A stretch of 9,496 nucleotides of DNA from a bacterium (GTDB lineage Bacteria; Oederibacteriota; Muellerivitia; Muellerivitales; Muellerivitaceae). The translations under genes and the position numbers were made by a program. This document shows, one piece after another, positions 1-6,281 of this stretch. Numbering within the stretch: position 1 is the first letter of the stretch; each line of letters starts with the position of its first letter. A model generated the notes under the pieces. It searched no databases, was not told where the DNA came from, and was given only the letters and a program-made list of their open reading frames with translations. The stretch is from NCBI GenBank assembly GCA_025980505.1, contig JAICXI010000040.1:1-9496 (forward strand). Reading direction: 5' to 3'.

Positions 1-29
1 AAGGGCTTGGGAAGGATCAAAGGCCCGAT

Positions 30-383
30 TTAGCGAAGGGGAGCCGTCGGGTGGAGATGCAGCCCTTCGGTCGGCAGGCCGGATTCGAACCACTCTTGCA
101 CGCCGCCGGGATAATCATCGGCCATCAAGCCCCTTATCCTCAAGGCCTTGGCCGCGTTGGGCCCCGCCGCGCAAATAATGCCGGCGCTGTAAGTGATGAA
201 AAAGACGTCCTTGCCGAACCGGGTTTCCACTTGGCGGGCGAACTCATCGCGGTTCTGGAGCAGGGGTTGGTTGTAGGAACCCTGGATGTGGAACTTTACA
301 TAATCCCCTTCCGGGAGGACGTTTAGGAGCACCACATTGCGCTCCCTCATTTTCTTGCGGACCATTTCCTTCGTCAGCGACAT
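30..383 (-). CDS. Single-domain rhodanese-like protein, canonical Cys replaced by Ser
   Basis: A 117-residue protein that is one rhodanese domain from end to end, with no signal peptide, so probably cytoplasmic. Visible landmarks are the early strand and turn 'VVLLNVLPEGDYVKFHIQGS' (residues 17-36), the active-loop region around residues 62-75, and the C-terminal 'YPGGVQEWFESGLP' (91-104), typical of the family's GG-x-x-x-W-x-x-x-G-x-P ending. Active rhodaneses carry a persulfide-forming Cys right after the central strand (usually 'VVYC'). Here that strand reads 'FFITYS', so Ser66 sits at the Cys position. A second Cys (Cys71), also found in the 'YCxxxxCxAS' subgroup, is kept. Sulfurtransferase activity is therefore uncertain, and the protein may be a binding or regulatory variant. 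The ATG at 383 is preceded by GGAG at a good distance and by a plausible promoter. Family assignment is confident; function is not. Confidence 0.85.
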   Translation of the reverse strand: MSLTKEMVRKKMRERNVVLLNVLPEGDYVKFHIQGSYNQPLLQNRDEFARQVETRFGKDVFFITYSAGIICAAGPNAAKALRIRGLMADDYPGGVQEWFESGLPTEGLHLHPTAPLR

Positions 384-417
384 GCGGGACTCCAGACAAA
401 ATTTAAACGACTTTTTA

Positions 418-445
418 ATTTTATGGGCAAAGGGGTTGGAGTTAA
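418..445 (-). promoter_or_regulatory. Candidate sigma-70 type promoter for the rhodanese gene
   Basis: Read on the minus strand, TTAACT (445-440) and TAAAAT (423-418) are separated by 16 bp. They match the -35 and -10 consensus at four and five of six positions. A start site near 411 would leave a leader of about 28 nt containing the GGAG ribosome site. The surrounding DNA is AT-rich compared with the rest of the window. This is a consensus match only. Confidence 0.4.
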
Positions 446-860
446 GGGAACTTTAAACAAAAGCAGTAGGTTCGTTTTCCCGGCCTGAAAGAGTTGTGTT
501 CATTGTACGGTTTCATTTTTTGTGCAAAAAATATGAAAAAAATCGGCGGACATTATGAATGCCCAAGGAAGGGAGGAAGGCTCCCATTTTCCCGTTTCCC
601 GCAGCCTCCTGGATGTGGAGTTGGAACCGGCCGCTTTTTTGCCGGAAAATTGGCCGGGCGTGCGTTTTCCCTTTTTTAACGAAAAAGTTTGGCCGGGCCT
701 TTCGCCAAAAGGCCTAAAATAAAGGAGCCAGTTTCCTTTTCTCTCAAATTATTTTCCACCGGTCCAGTGAACTGCCCGGCGTAAAAACGGATTCCTATTC
801 CCCGCCCAAACTTTGAGGACGGTCGGTCCGATTCTTTTCCCCTTCTTCGGCCGGAATTTT

Positions 861-866
861 TGGAGG
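861..866 (+). promoter_or_regulatory. Ribosome binding site that fixes the HPr start
   Basis: TGGAGG lies 5 nt before the ATG at 872. The frame is also open from a TTG at 860, but that codon overlaps this Shine-Dalgarno sequence, so the start at 872 is preferred. It also gives a protein of normal HPr length. Confidence 0.75.
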
Positions 867-871
867 TTGCC

Positions 872-1144
872 ATGGAAATTGTCGAAAAGGTCAAGGTCGC
901 CAACCGGCTCGGTTTGCATTTGCGGGCGGCGGCCCAATTGGTCAAGGCATCCTGTAAGTTCAAGTGCCGGATTCTCATTCGAAACAACCAGGGACATGTG
1001 GACGGTAAAAGCCTTTTGAACCTGATCACCTTGGCGGCCAGTTACGGTTCGGAACTGACATTGGTTTTTGAGGGGGAAGACGCCCGGGACGCATCGAGGA
1101 CCATCCAAGAACTTTTCCTGAACAAGTTCGGGGAGAAAGAATAG
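872..1144 (+). CDS. ptsH: HPr-family phosphocarrier protein (GLHLRAA variant)
   Basis: A 90-residue protein with the full HPr fold pattern and length. HPr carries a phosphoryl group from enzyme I on an active-site His to PTS EIIA domains or regulatory targets. The site reads 'NRLGLHLRAAAQLVKAS', with His16 as the phosphorylated residue; the usual GLHARPA is changed to GLHLRAA, losing the Pro. The regulatory serine motif is present as 'GKSLLNLI' with Ser47, the site HPr kinase modifies in bacteria that have that enzyme. The C-terminal 'FEGEDARDASRTIQELF' matches the last strand and helix. No enzyme I, HPr kinase or EII gene is next to it. The gene stands alone between a long leader and its own terminator. 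A regulatory role rather than sugar transport is likely in such variants, but that is inference. Confidence 0.9.
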   Translation: MEIVEKVKVANRLGLHLRAAAQLVKASCKFKCRILIRNNQGHVDGKSLLNLITLAASYGSELTLVFEGEDARDASRTIQELFLNKFGEKE

Positions 1145-1175
1145 GCTCCCTCATCCTTGAAAGGGGGAAGGACCG

Positions 1176-1208
1176 GGACGGGGTTGCTGGAAAGCCCCCG
1201 TCCTTTTT
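1176..1208 (+). terminator. Intrinsic terminator after the HPr gene
   Basis: GGACGGGG (1176-1183) pairs perfectly with CCCCGTCC (1196-1203) across a 12-nt loop in which a further GC/GC pair can form. TTTTT (1204-1208) follows directly. It lies about 30 bp past the HPr stop. There is no matching A run on the left, so it should act only on plus-strand transcripts. Confidence 0.8.
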
Positions 1209-1250
1209 ATTTCCGGGCCTGTAAGGACCGGAAAGGGAAAGGCGCGGCCC

Positions 1251-2117
1251 TTAAGCCCCGGCCACCACTTGTTTTTCACCGATAATGGATTGAATGGTTT
1301 CGACGATTTGCCCCGCCGTAACCGGTTTGGGCAATAAAGTGACGTAAGGATCGTTTTGAAAGGCTTCCTTCAGGTCCCGCCGCCCGCAGGCGGCCAGCGC
1401 CAAGACCGGCTTGTACCTCAGTGAGGGTTTTTCCCGCAGGACCCGCACCCAAGCGGGCCCGTCCATCCCGGGCATTTCCAAATCCAGGACCATGAGATCC
1501 AGCGGCTGGTGGGTGGCTTCCACCAAGGCTTGCACGGCTTCGCCGGCTTCGGACACTTTCCAATCGGGATTTTCTTCCTCGATGGCCCGCCGCATGAAAT
1601 GCCGCACGGTGGCCGAATCCTCCACCAATAAAATATGCTTTCCGAACGCGACGAAAGGGGCGGGGAGGGCGGGATCGGGGGAATCGGCGCGCTGGATCAG
1701 GTTCAACAGCTCCGAACGCCTCTTTTTGGAAATCACCGCCTTCACGCCGGTACGGCCCAGGAAAAAGGGGACGTTGGGGATCAGCGCGTCGGTGAAGATG
1801 ACGACCGGCCTTTGGCTGGGGGCCAGCGTGGGGATCAGGGAGACGCCCGGCCAACCGGGCAAGCCCCATTCGGTCACCACCCAATCCATTTTTCCCAGGC
1901 CCAAGAGCCGCTGCACCTGGGACGGGTTGTCCGCCTCCGTGACGTTGAAGCCAAGGGCTTCCAGCCGAATGGCCAATAACCGCCGGTCGTCATGGGCTTC
2001 ATCGATGAGCAGCAGCGTTTTCCGCGTTTCCATGGGGTTCCGATCCGCTTCCAACCTTTCCTTGGAAGGTACGCTTGTCTTTTCCCGGATGCAATGAGGC
2101 TGATCGGTCCGGTCCAT
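1251..2117 (-). CDS. Tandem receiver-domain protein (pseudo-receiver plus receiver), no output domain
   Basis: 288 residues with two CheY-like receiver domains and nothing else. The first (about 32-142) has the acidic pair 'LLLIDEAHDD', a Thr in 'VVIFTDA' (Thr109) and a Lys in 'VISKK', but its phosphorylation site reads 'VVTEWGLPGWPG', with Glu83 in place of Asp. It probably cannot be phosphorylated normally and may mimic the active state. The second (about 159-280) keeps 'LLVEDS', the phospho-acceptor Asp212 in 'MVLDLEMPGMDG' and Lys264 in 'LLPKP', while the usual Thr/Ser is Ala (Ala242 in 'LALAACG'). With no DNA-binding or enzymatic output it likely acts by protein contact, as CheY and some adaptor regulators do. 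No kinase is adjacent. The start is uncertain: ATG at 2117 (used here), ATG at 2033 just before the first domain, or TTG at 2135; none has a strong ribosome site. Confidence 0.85.
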   Translation of the reverse strand: MDRTDQPHCIREKTSVPSKERLEADRNPMETRKTLLLIDEAHDDRRLLAIRLEALGFNVTEADNPSQVQRLLGLGKMDWVVTEWGLPGWPGVSLIPTLAPSQRPVVIFTDALIPNVPFFLGRTGVKAVISKKRRSELLNLIQRADSPDPALPAPFVAFGKHILLVEDSATVRHFMRRAIEEENPDWKVSEAGEAVQALVEATHQPLDLMVLDLEMPGMDGPAWVRVLREKPSLRYKPVLALAACGRRDLKEAFQNDPYVTLLPKPVTAGQIVETIQSIIGEKQVVAGA

Positions 2118-2268
2118 TTTTTCCACGAACCGCAAGATTTTCGTCCTGAAAAACGGGACGGGATTTAGGCAGTGGGAAAAAAGGACCCTTGGAAAGCCCC
2201 GTCGGACCGGCTGGAGGAACGGGAATGTTTTTGGAGGGGGAACGGGAAGAAGGGTTGCCGGCAGGCCG

Positions 2269-2289
2269 CCGGCGGAGGGTCGCCGCCGG
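2269..2289 (-). terminator. GC-rich hairpin past the Sel1 gene, possible weak terminator
   Basis: CCGGCGG (2269-2275) and CCGCCGG (2283-2289) form a 7-bp stem with a 7-nt loop, 13 bp beyond the Sel1-gene stop on the minus strand. An overlapping GCCGGC pair (2257-2262 and 2268-2273) offers an alternative fold. No real U tract follows, only a pyrimidine-rich run, so intrinsic termination would be weak. Confidence 0.3.
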
Positions 2290-2301
2290 GACCGGGGAAA
2301 T

Positions 2302-3033
2302 TCAGGGGCCCGTGGGCCCGCCGGTTCCCACCGAAGGTTTCCATTCGCCGGTTTCCTCCTTGGCCTTTTTCACCTCATCGCCGTTCATGCGCTTTTCCAG
2401 CCACTGCAGGTCGTCGTGCAATTCGGCCACGCGGTTGTCGTCGTTGGATTCATGCCGCAAGGCCAGGGTGAACCACTTGTAGGACTCCACGTCGTTTTTT
2501 TTCACGCCTTCGCCCAGGGAATACATCTGGGCCAAGTTGATTTGGGCGTCGACGTCATCCTGCTCGGCGGCCTTCTTGAACCATTCAAAGGCCTTGGCGT
2601 AGTCCTGGGGAACCCCCAGTCCCCTGCCGTAAAGCAGCCCCAAGTTTTCCTCGGCGGAAGCCAGCCCCTGGGCGGCGGCCTTTTGGAACCATTGGAGCGC
2701 CTGCCCCTCATCCGGCCGGACGACCCCGCCGCGGATATAAAGGAAGCCCAAATTGTTTTGGGCTTCCGCGTCACCCTTGAGGGCCCCCTTTTTCAACCAA
2801 TAAAGGGCCTTGTCCCCGTTCCTCTCACAGCCCCATCCCTTTTCATAGAAGAGCCCCAGGACGCCCATGGCTTTCGCGTCGCCTCGCTCCGCGGATATCC
2901 GGTAGTTTTGGAAGGCCTTGGGATAATCCCTCCCGTCCAGGGCCTGGCGGCCCTTGTCGAAGAATTCATCCGCCCGGAGGGGCGAAAGGAAAAGACAGAA
3001 GGCGGGGAGGAAGAATCGGCAAAAGGGTTTCAT
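2302..3033 (-). CDS. Exported Sel1-like repeat protein
   Basis: 243 residues. Residues 1-21 are a Sec signal peptide (basic start, hydrophobic 'FFLPAFCLFLSPL', likely cleavage after LRA), so the mature protein is periplasmic or secreted. It then has about four Sel1 repeats, TPR-like helical pairs of about 36 residues, at roughly 52-87, 88-123, 124-159 and 160-195. Their hallmarks are 'AMGVLGLFYEKGWG', 'AQNNLGFLYIRGGV', 'AEENLGLLYGRGLGV' and 'AQINLAQMYSLGEGV', each followed by an 'A..W..KAA'-type helix. The last 45 residues are charged and end in a Gly/Pro-rich tail. Sel1 proteins are scaffolds for protein complexes; the partner is unknown. The gene lies 36 bp downstream of the DUF4424-like gene on the same strand, so the two exported proteins are probably co-transcribed. 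GGAG precedes the ATG by about 10 nt. Confidence 0.9.
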   Translation of the reverse strand: MKPFCRFFLPAFCLFLSPLRADEFFDKGRQALDGRDYPKAFQNYRISAERGDAKAMGVLGLFYEKGWGCERNGDKALYWLKKGALKGDAEAQNNLGFLYIRGGVVRPDEGQALQWFQKAAAQGLASAEENLGLLYGRGLGVPQDYAKAFEWFKKAAEQDDVDAQINLAQMYSLGEGVKKNDVESYKWFTLALRHESNDDNRVAELHDDLQWLEKRMNGDEVKKAKEETGEWKPSVGTGGPTGP

Positions 3034-3069
3034 GGGAAAGGTCTCCGTGGAGGGGCATCCCCGGTGGGG

Positions 3070-4014
3070 TTACTCTTTTTCCAGCCGGCGCTCAAAGGAT
3101 TCGATCAAGGCGATATTTTGGGCCATGCATTCCTTGGACATGCGGGCGCGGTTCTTGATCACGCTTTTTTCCAAGGCGTCCAGCCTGCTGAAGGCCTGCT
3201 GTTTGTCGGAGGAGGGGCGGCCCGCGCCCAGGTACTGCTTCAGGTAGGACTCGGAAATCTCGTAAGGGTAGGCGCTGTGGACGGTCACCTTCAAATCGCC
3301 CGTGGGCTTGGAGCCCTTCCAGGTCCAATGGAGGACGCCCTTTTCTTCCGTGAAACCCGCTGGGAAGGCTTCCAGCATCCCGTCCGGCGGTTCCTTGCCC
3401 AGATCCAGGGTGACCTCCACGGTATCGGGAACCCCGGCCCAAAGGTTTCCGGGCGTCAGGAAGCAGGAGATGGAATGGGCGTAATCGGTCACCTTGTACC
3501 GGCCCGGAATGGGATTCTCGACCGCCGCAAAATGATAAGTGTGCTGGACGTGGAGGGGCTTGCCCTTCAAGAGGTGCACTTTCCAGAGAAAGGCGCGGTG
3601 GAAAACCAGCCCCTTGAGTTTCAACTTGTTCGTAACGGGTTCCAGTTCCGGGTCGGTTTTTTGGCCGTCCAATGCCACGGTGAAATCCCCGATGGCCGCC
3701 TGGGGCGTTTTGTCCTTCTTCCCTTTCCGCCTGGGGGGGGTGAAGCTCAGCTCGGCGGGGAAACCCATGACGACGTCCGCGTCACTGTCGGCGCTCAGGA
3801 AAACCGCATCGGATTGGGCCTGCACATCGTTTTGGTCCCTCTTGAGGGAGATGGTTTCGGACACCCTTCTCACCTGGGTCTGGGGCGAAGGGTAAACCGT
3901 GGAACCGTCCTCGATAAAAAAACCGTCATCGGCGTGAAGCGGAGCGGTGAAAATCGCGAGAAAAAACAGGAAGCCCAGGGGCTTAAGGGCGGCCGGAAAT
4001 GGGAGGAGTCTCAT
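3070..4014 (-). CDS. Exported protein of unknown function, DUF4424-like
   Basis: 314 residues. A signal peptide covers about residues 1-28 (hydrophobic 'LGFLFFLAIFTAP', cleavage near LHA-DD). The mature start 'DDGFFIEDGSTVYPSP' followed by 'QTQVRRVSETISLKRD', then 'DADVVMGFPAELSF', 'IGDFTVALDGQ' and 'FHRAFLWKVHLLKGK', recalls the pattern of DUF4424 proteins as I know it: NDG near the mature N-terminus, a conserved GFP after a beta strand, and an aromatic-x-W segment. This is recognition by eye, not a search. The middle is predicted mostly beta; the last 50 residues (about 265-314) are a charged helix that could be a coiled coil. One Cys lies in the middle (184) and one near the end (296). No enzyme motif is visible. 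It is first in a likely two-gene unit with the Sel1 gene. The ribosome site before ATG 4014 is weak (AAGGG close to the start). Confidence 0.75.
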   Translation of the reverse strand: MRLLPFPAALKPLGFLFFLAIFTAPLHADDGFFIEDGSTVYPSPQTQVRRVSETISLKRDQNDVQAQSDAVFLSADSDADVVMGFPAELSFTPPRRKGKKDKTPQAAIGDFTVALDGQKTDPELEPVTNKLKLKGLVFHRAFLWKVHLLKGKPLHVQHTYHFAAVENPIPGRYKVTDYAHSISCFLTPGNLWAGVPDTVEVTLDLGKEPPDGMLEAFPAGFTEEKGVLHWTWKGSKPTGDLKVTVHSAYPYEISESYLKQYLGAGRPSSDKQQAFSRLDALEKSVIKNRARMSKECMAQNIALIESFERRLEKE

Positions 4015-4063
4015 GGGCCCTTACTATACCGGATATGCTTTGAAAGACCAGCCCTCCCCTTTC

Positions 4064-4079
4064 CCCGGAAGTTTCCGGG
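4064..4079. repeat. Perfect 16-bp palindromic site upstream of the DUF4424-like gene
   Basis: CCCGGAA (4064-4070) and TTCCGGG (4073-4079) are exact inverted repeats separated by 2 bp. The site begins about 50 bp before the ATG at 4014, in the gap between that gene and msrA. The symmetry and place would suit a dimeric repressor or activator; a tight RNA hairpin is unlikely with a 2-nt loop. No known regulator is recognised. Confidence 0.35.
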
Positions 4080-4219
4080 TCCGCCTTTCCCGCGCAGAAC
4101 CGGCAAAGGACTTTGGGAAGAATCGGCGCGGTCAACAACCGTAAAAGGGAAAGTCATCCTCAGGGGTATAACGTTCACCTCCATTGCCGATATGGGTCCC
4201 ATTTTCCACGTCCACCCCT

Positions 4220-4810
4220 TTAGTGGTTGCCCTTGCCCCAGATGGAATCCAGGTAGGAGTCCCGGCCGGAGCCCTGGTGGTACATCTCGTAGTGGAAGGG
4301 GTTTTTCTTATAGAAGTCCTGGTGGTATTCCTCGGCCGGGTGGAAATTGACGAATTTCTTGACCGGCACCACGATGGGCTTGCCGTAGCGGCCGGACTTT
4401 CCCAGGTCGGCCTTCGATTTTTCGGCGATCCTTTTCTGGCGTTCGTTCAGGTAGAAAATGGCGGCGCGATAGTGGGGCCCGCGGTCCACGAACTGGCCGT
4501 TGGGATCGGTGGGATTGATTTGCCGCCAAAACACGTCCACCAGCCGGGCGTAAGCGATCTTGGAGGGGTCATAAAGGATTTCCACTCCCTCGGTGTAGCC
4601 CTTGTCGCCGTAATCCTCATAAGTGGGATCGGACCCCTTGCCGTCGGTGTATCCGGCCACCACCTTGACCACCCCGTCCAGCTTCTCAAAAGGCGGCGTC
4701 ATGCACCAGAAGCAGCCGCCGGCGAAAACGGCCTTTTCATAGGGACTTTTCGCATGGACCCTTGCCGGCCCTGCGAGGAGCAGAAGCATCAAAAACAGCC
4801 TTTGAATCAT
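4220..4810 (-). CDS. msrA: Exported peptide-methionine (S)-S-oxide reductase MsrA
   Basis: 196 residues. MsrA reduces the S epimer of methionine sulfoxide in oxidised proteins, usually with thioredoxin-type reductant. The catalytic motif 'AGGCFWCMTPPF' gives Cys33 as nucleophile and Cys36 as a likely resolving Cys; no other Cys is present. Other family blocks are 'VVAGYTDGKGSDPTYEDY', 'GYTEGVEILYDPSK' (Glu74 in the place of the catalytic Glu of GHAE; the His is Tyr), 'DVFWRQINPTDPNGQFVDRG', 'HYRAAIFY' and 'HPAEEYHQDFY'. The variant residues match an MsrA subgroup I recognise, so the enzyme is probably active. Residues 1-20 form a signal peptide ending VHA, which places it in the periplasm; a membrane thiol donor is then needed but none is nearby. 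The frame is open upstream to 5035, but the ATG at 4810 begins the signal peptide. A terminator separates it from the upstream gene, so it needs its own promoter in 4811-4882. Confidence 0.95.
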   Translation of the reverse strand: MIQRLFLMLLLLAGPARVHAKSPYEKAVFAGGCFWCMTPPFEKLDGVVKVVAGYTDGKGSDPTYEDYGDKGYTEGVEILYDPSKIAYARLVDVFWRQINPTDPNGQFVDRGPHYRAAIFYLNERQKRIAEKSKADLGKSGRYGKPIVVPVKKFVNFHPAEEYHQDFYKKNPFHYEMYHQGSGRDSYLDSIWGKGNH

Positions 4811-4882
4811 GGAAGTCGTGCCTACCTTTCGCTTCAAGAGGCAGTACGGTTGGCGCCGGATGGGGGTTACACCTCCAATAGA

Positions 4883-4913
4883 AAAGGCCGGGGCGTTTTC
4901 GGCCCCGGCCTTT
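4883..4913 (-). terminator. Strong intrinsic terminator after the TPR-barrel gene
   Basis: AAAGGCCGGGGC (4883-4894) and GCCCCGGCCTTT (4902-4913) form a perfect 12-bp stem with a 7-nt loop. On the minus strand the stem ends in TTTT (complement of 4885-4882). It lies about 15 bp past the stop of the 4929-6104 gene. Because both ends carry A/T runs it could also stop plus-strand transcription. Confidence 0.85.
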
Positions 4914-4928
4914 GGAAACCTTCCCCTT

Positions 4929-6104
4929 TCAGAAGAAGGTGAATGCCACGCCCAGGTCGAAACTCGTGAAGTCGATGGTGGCGAAATGTTCCGCGTACGG
5001 GCCGCCGGTGTTGCCGACGTTGTCGACGAAGACATAGCCGCTGGAATCCTGCATCAAACCGAAATCGCCGGTAAAGCCGTTGGCGTCCGTGACCGTGCCC
5101 CGGAAGCCGGAAATCTTGGCGTAGCGCCCCCTGGCGAAGATCCTCAAGCCGAGGTGGTTGTTGATGGCGAATTCCCGGCCGATGCCCAATTGGAAACCCA
5201 CGGTGCCGGAGTAGAGGTCGCCGATGATCTCGTCCGAATTGGCGCCGCTGCTGACCGTGTAAGCGTCATCCACGTGCACCGAACCGACGTAATAGCCGAC
5301 CCCCGCGCTGAGGTAAAAGCGGCCGCCTTGGTCGGGAAGGAACAAGTAATAATCCACGGTCAGGGGGACAAGGTAAGGCTGGATGGTGATGTCCTCGTAA
5401 TCCCCGAAGCCGTCCTGGAAATTGATGTCGGAAGTATAGGGGTTCGGCGCGATGGCCCGGACGCCCAAGGCGATGCCGTTGTAGGGGTTCAAGAGGAAAC
5501 CCAGTTCGGCCCCGATGTTGAACCCGTTATGGTCGGCCGTGGCCAAGCCGGTATAGGTCCCGCTGGATGCGATTTGACCGTTGACGTAATCGGCGCTGGT
5601 GGTCAGGTCGCCCAGGTTGGTGTAGGTATAACCCGTATCCACGCTCAACCACGAACGGGAGTGGCTCATAGGGCCCAAGGAGTCGTTGGAAGCTCCCGCC
5701 GGTTTCCGCCATGGATTGGCCACGGCCGGATGATCCTGCCGAAGGGCGTTGAAGTTGGATTGGTCCTTCTGGGTTGCGGGGGTGGTGGTTTCCTGCAGGT
5801 TGTCCACGGTGGTTTTGAGGGAGGCGTTGTTGGGATTGATCTCCAGGCTCTTGTTATAAGCGCCCAGGGCGCTGGAATCGTCGTTGAGCTTCAGATAGGT
5901 GTCGCCCAGTTCCTGGTAGGCCTGCCAATCGTTGGGGTCGGCCTGGACCGCCCGGTTGAAATAATCCAGGGCCTTGTTATAGAGGCCTTTTTGGTAAAGG
6001 GCTTCGCCCATCTGGCGGTAATCCGAGTTGTTGGTTTGGGCCAGCGCGGCCAAGGGCGTGAAGAAAATAAGGCCTAACAAAAAACTAGAAAACATTTTTC
6101 TCAT
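4929..6104 (-). CDS. Outer-membrane beta-barrel protein with N-terminal TPR repeats
   Basis: 391 residues. The signal peptide is residues 1-22 ('FLLGLIFFTPLAALA', cleavage before Gln23). Two TPR motifs follow at about 27-60 and 61-94, ending in the typical 'QADPND' and 'EINPNN' turns. A polar Thr/Gln/Ser/Asn-rich linker spans about 100-150. From about 150 to the end come alternating strands rich in Gly, Tyr and Asn ('SVDTGYTYTNLGDL', 'FNIGAELGFLLNPYNGIALG', 'RFYLSAGVGYYVGSV', 'GFQLGIGREFAINNHLGLRI'). The last strand 'TSFDLGVAFTFF' ends in Phe, the usual Bam signal. I predict an 8- to 10-strand barrel with a periplasmic TPR module. A structural or docking role seems more likely than transport, but nothing shows the partner. 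GGAGGG is 5-6 nt before the ATG at 6104, an excellent ribosome site. AT-rich DNA at 6121-6145 probably holds the promoter, but the elements are ambiguous. Confidence 0.85.
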   Translation of the reverse strand: MRKMFSSFLLGLIFFTPLAALAQTNNSDYRQMGEALYQKGLYNKALDYFNRAVQADPNDWQAYQELGDTYLKLNDDSSALGAYNKSLEINPNNASLKTTVDNLQETTTPATQKDQSNFNALRQDHPAVANPWRKPAGASNDSLGPMSHSRSWLSVDTGYTYTNLGDLTTSADYVNGQIASSGTYTGLATADHNGFNIGAELGFLLNPYNGIALGVRAIAPNPYTSDINFQDGFGDYEDITIQPYLVPLTVDYYLFLPDQGGRFYLSAGVGYYVGSVHVDDAYTVSSGANSDEIIGDLYSGTVGFQLGIGREFAINNHLGLRIFARGRYAKISGFRGTVTDANGFTGDFGLMQDSSGYVFVDNVGNTGGPYAEHFATIDFTSFDLGVAFTFF

Positions 6105-6281
6105 TTTTCCCTCCAGGTCTCCTATATAGACGAATCATATAACCTAAACGTTTCGATGGGGCGAATAAAGGGGGAAAAGACAGGGAATATCGGGATAAAG
6201 TTCCCGTTCAAATTGGAAAGAGGCGTTTTGAGGGGGTGCAAGGTTCCGGGCGTTACCGAAAACTTGGGCGTTAAACCGGAA

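Larger units (their letters stand above)
384..871. other. Gene-free stretch between the rhodanese and HPr genes
   Basis: About 490 bp without a convincing gene. The left end holds the rhodanese promoter. The middle (490-680) is AT-rich with several T and A runs and two small inverted repeats: GGGAG/CTCCC around 575-589, and CCGGC/GCCGG flanking a T run near 630-645. A 7-bp hairpin (GGCCTTT, loop of 5, AAAGGCC) lies at 696-714, followed by an AAAGGAG that no start codon follows. The right part (750-860) must contain the HPr promoter, but I see no good -35/-10 pair. The one open frame here (494-679, +) starts with TTG, has no ribosome site and low-complexity composition, so I do not call it. 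A small RNA cannot be excluded. Confidence 0.5.

Noticed and set aside
494..679. Small plus-strand frame of 61 codons in the gene-free stretch.
   Set aside because: TTG start without a ribosome site and no recognisable features; the AT-rich DNA with hairpins fits non-coding sequence better.
4011..4202. 63-codon minus-strand frame whose TGA overlaps the ATG of the DUF4424-like gene (ATGA).
   Set aside because: The overlap looks like translational coupling, but the product is of low quality, the ribosome site is weak, and it spans the palindrome and AT-rich bases that look like a promoter region.
2416..4350. Long open frame on the plus strand, 644 codons.
   Set aside because: It is antisense to the Sel1 and DUF4424-like genes, both of which have signal peptides and recognisable motifs. 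Its translation has no domain and is rich in the Gly, Leu and Val expected from the reverse complement of a GC-rich gene.
4866..4871. Single TGTAAC on the minus strand upstream of msrA, as in the regulator direct repeat.
   Set aside because: Only one half-site is present; no second copy lies 10 bp away, so a chance match is likely.
4811..5035. Possible 75-residue N-terminal extension of MsrA.
   Set aside because: The extension runs through the terminator and into the upstream gene, and has shadow composition; the ATG at 4810 starts a clear signal peptide.
4809..6077. Open frame of 422 codons on the plus strand.
   Set aside because: It is the shadow of the TPR-barrel gene; the minus-strand product has a signal peptide, TPRs and a strong ribosome site, and this one has none.
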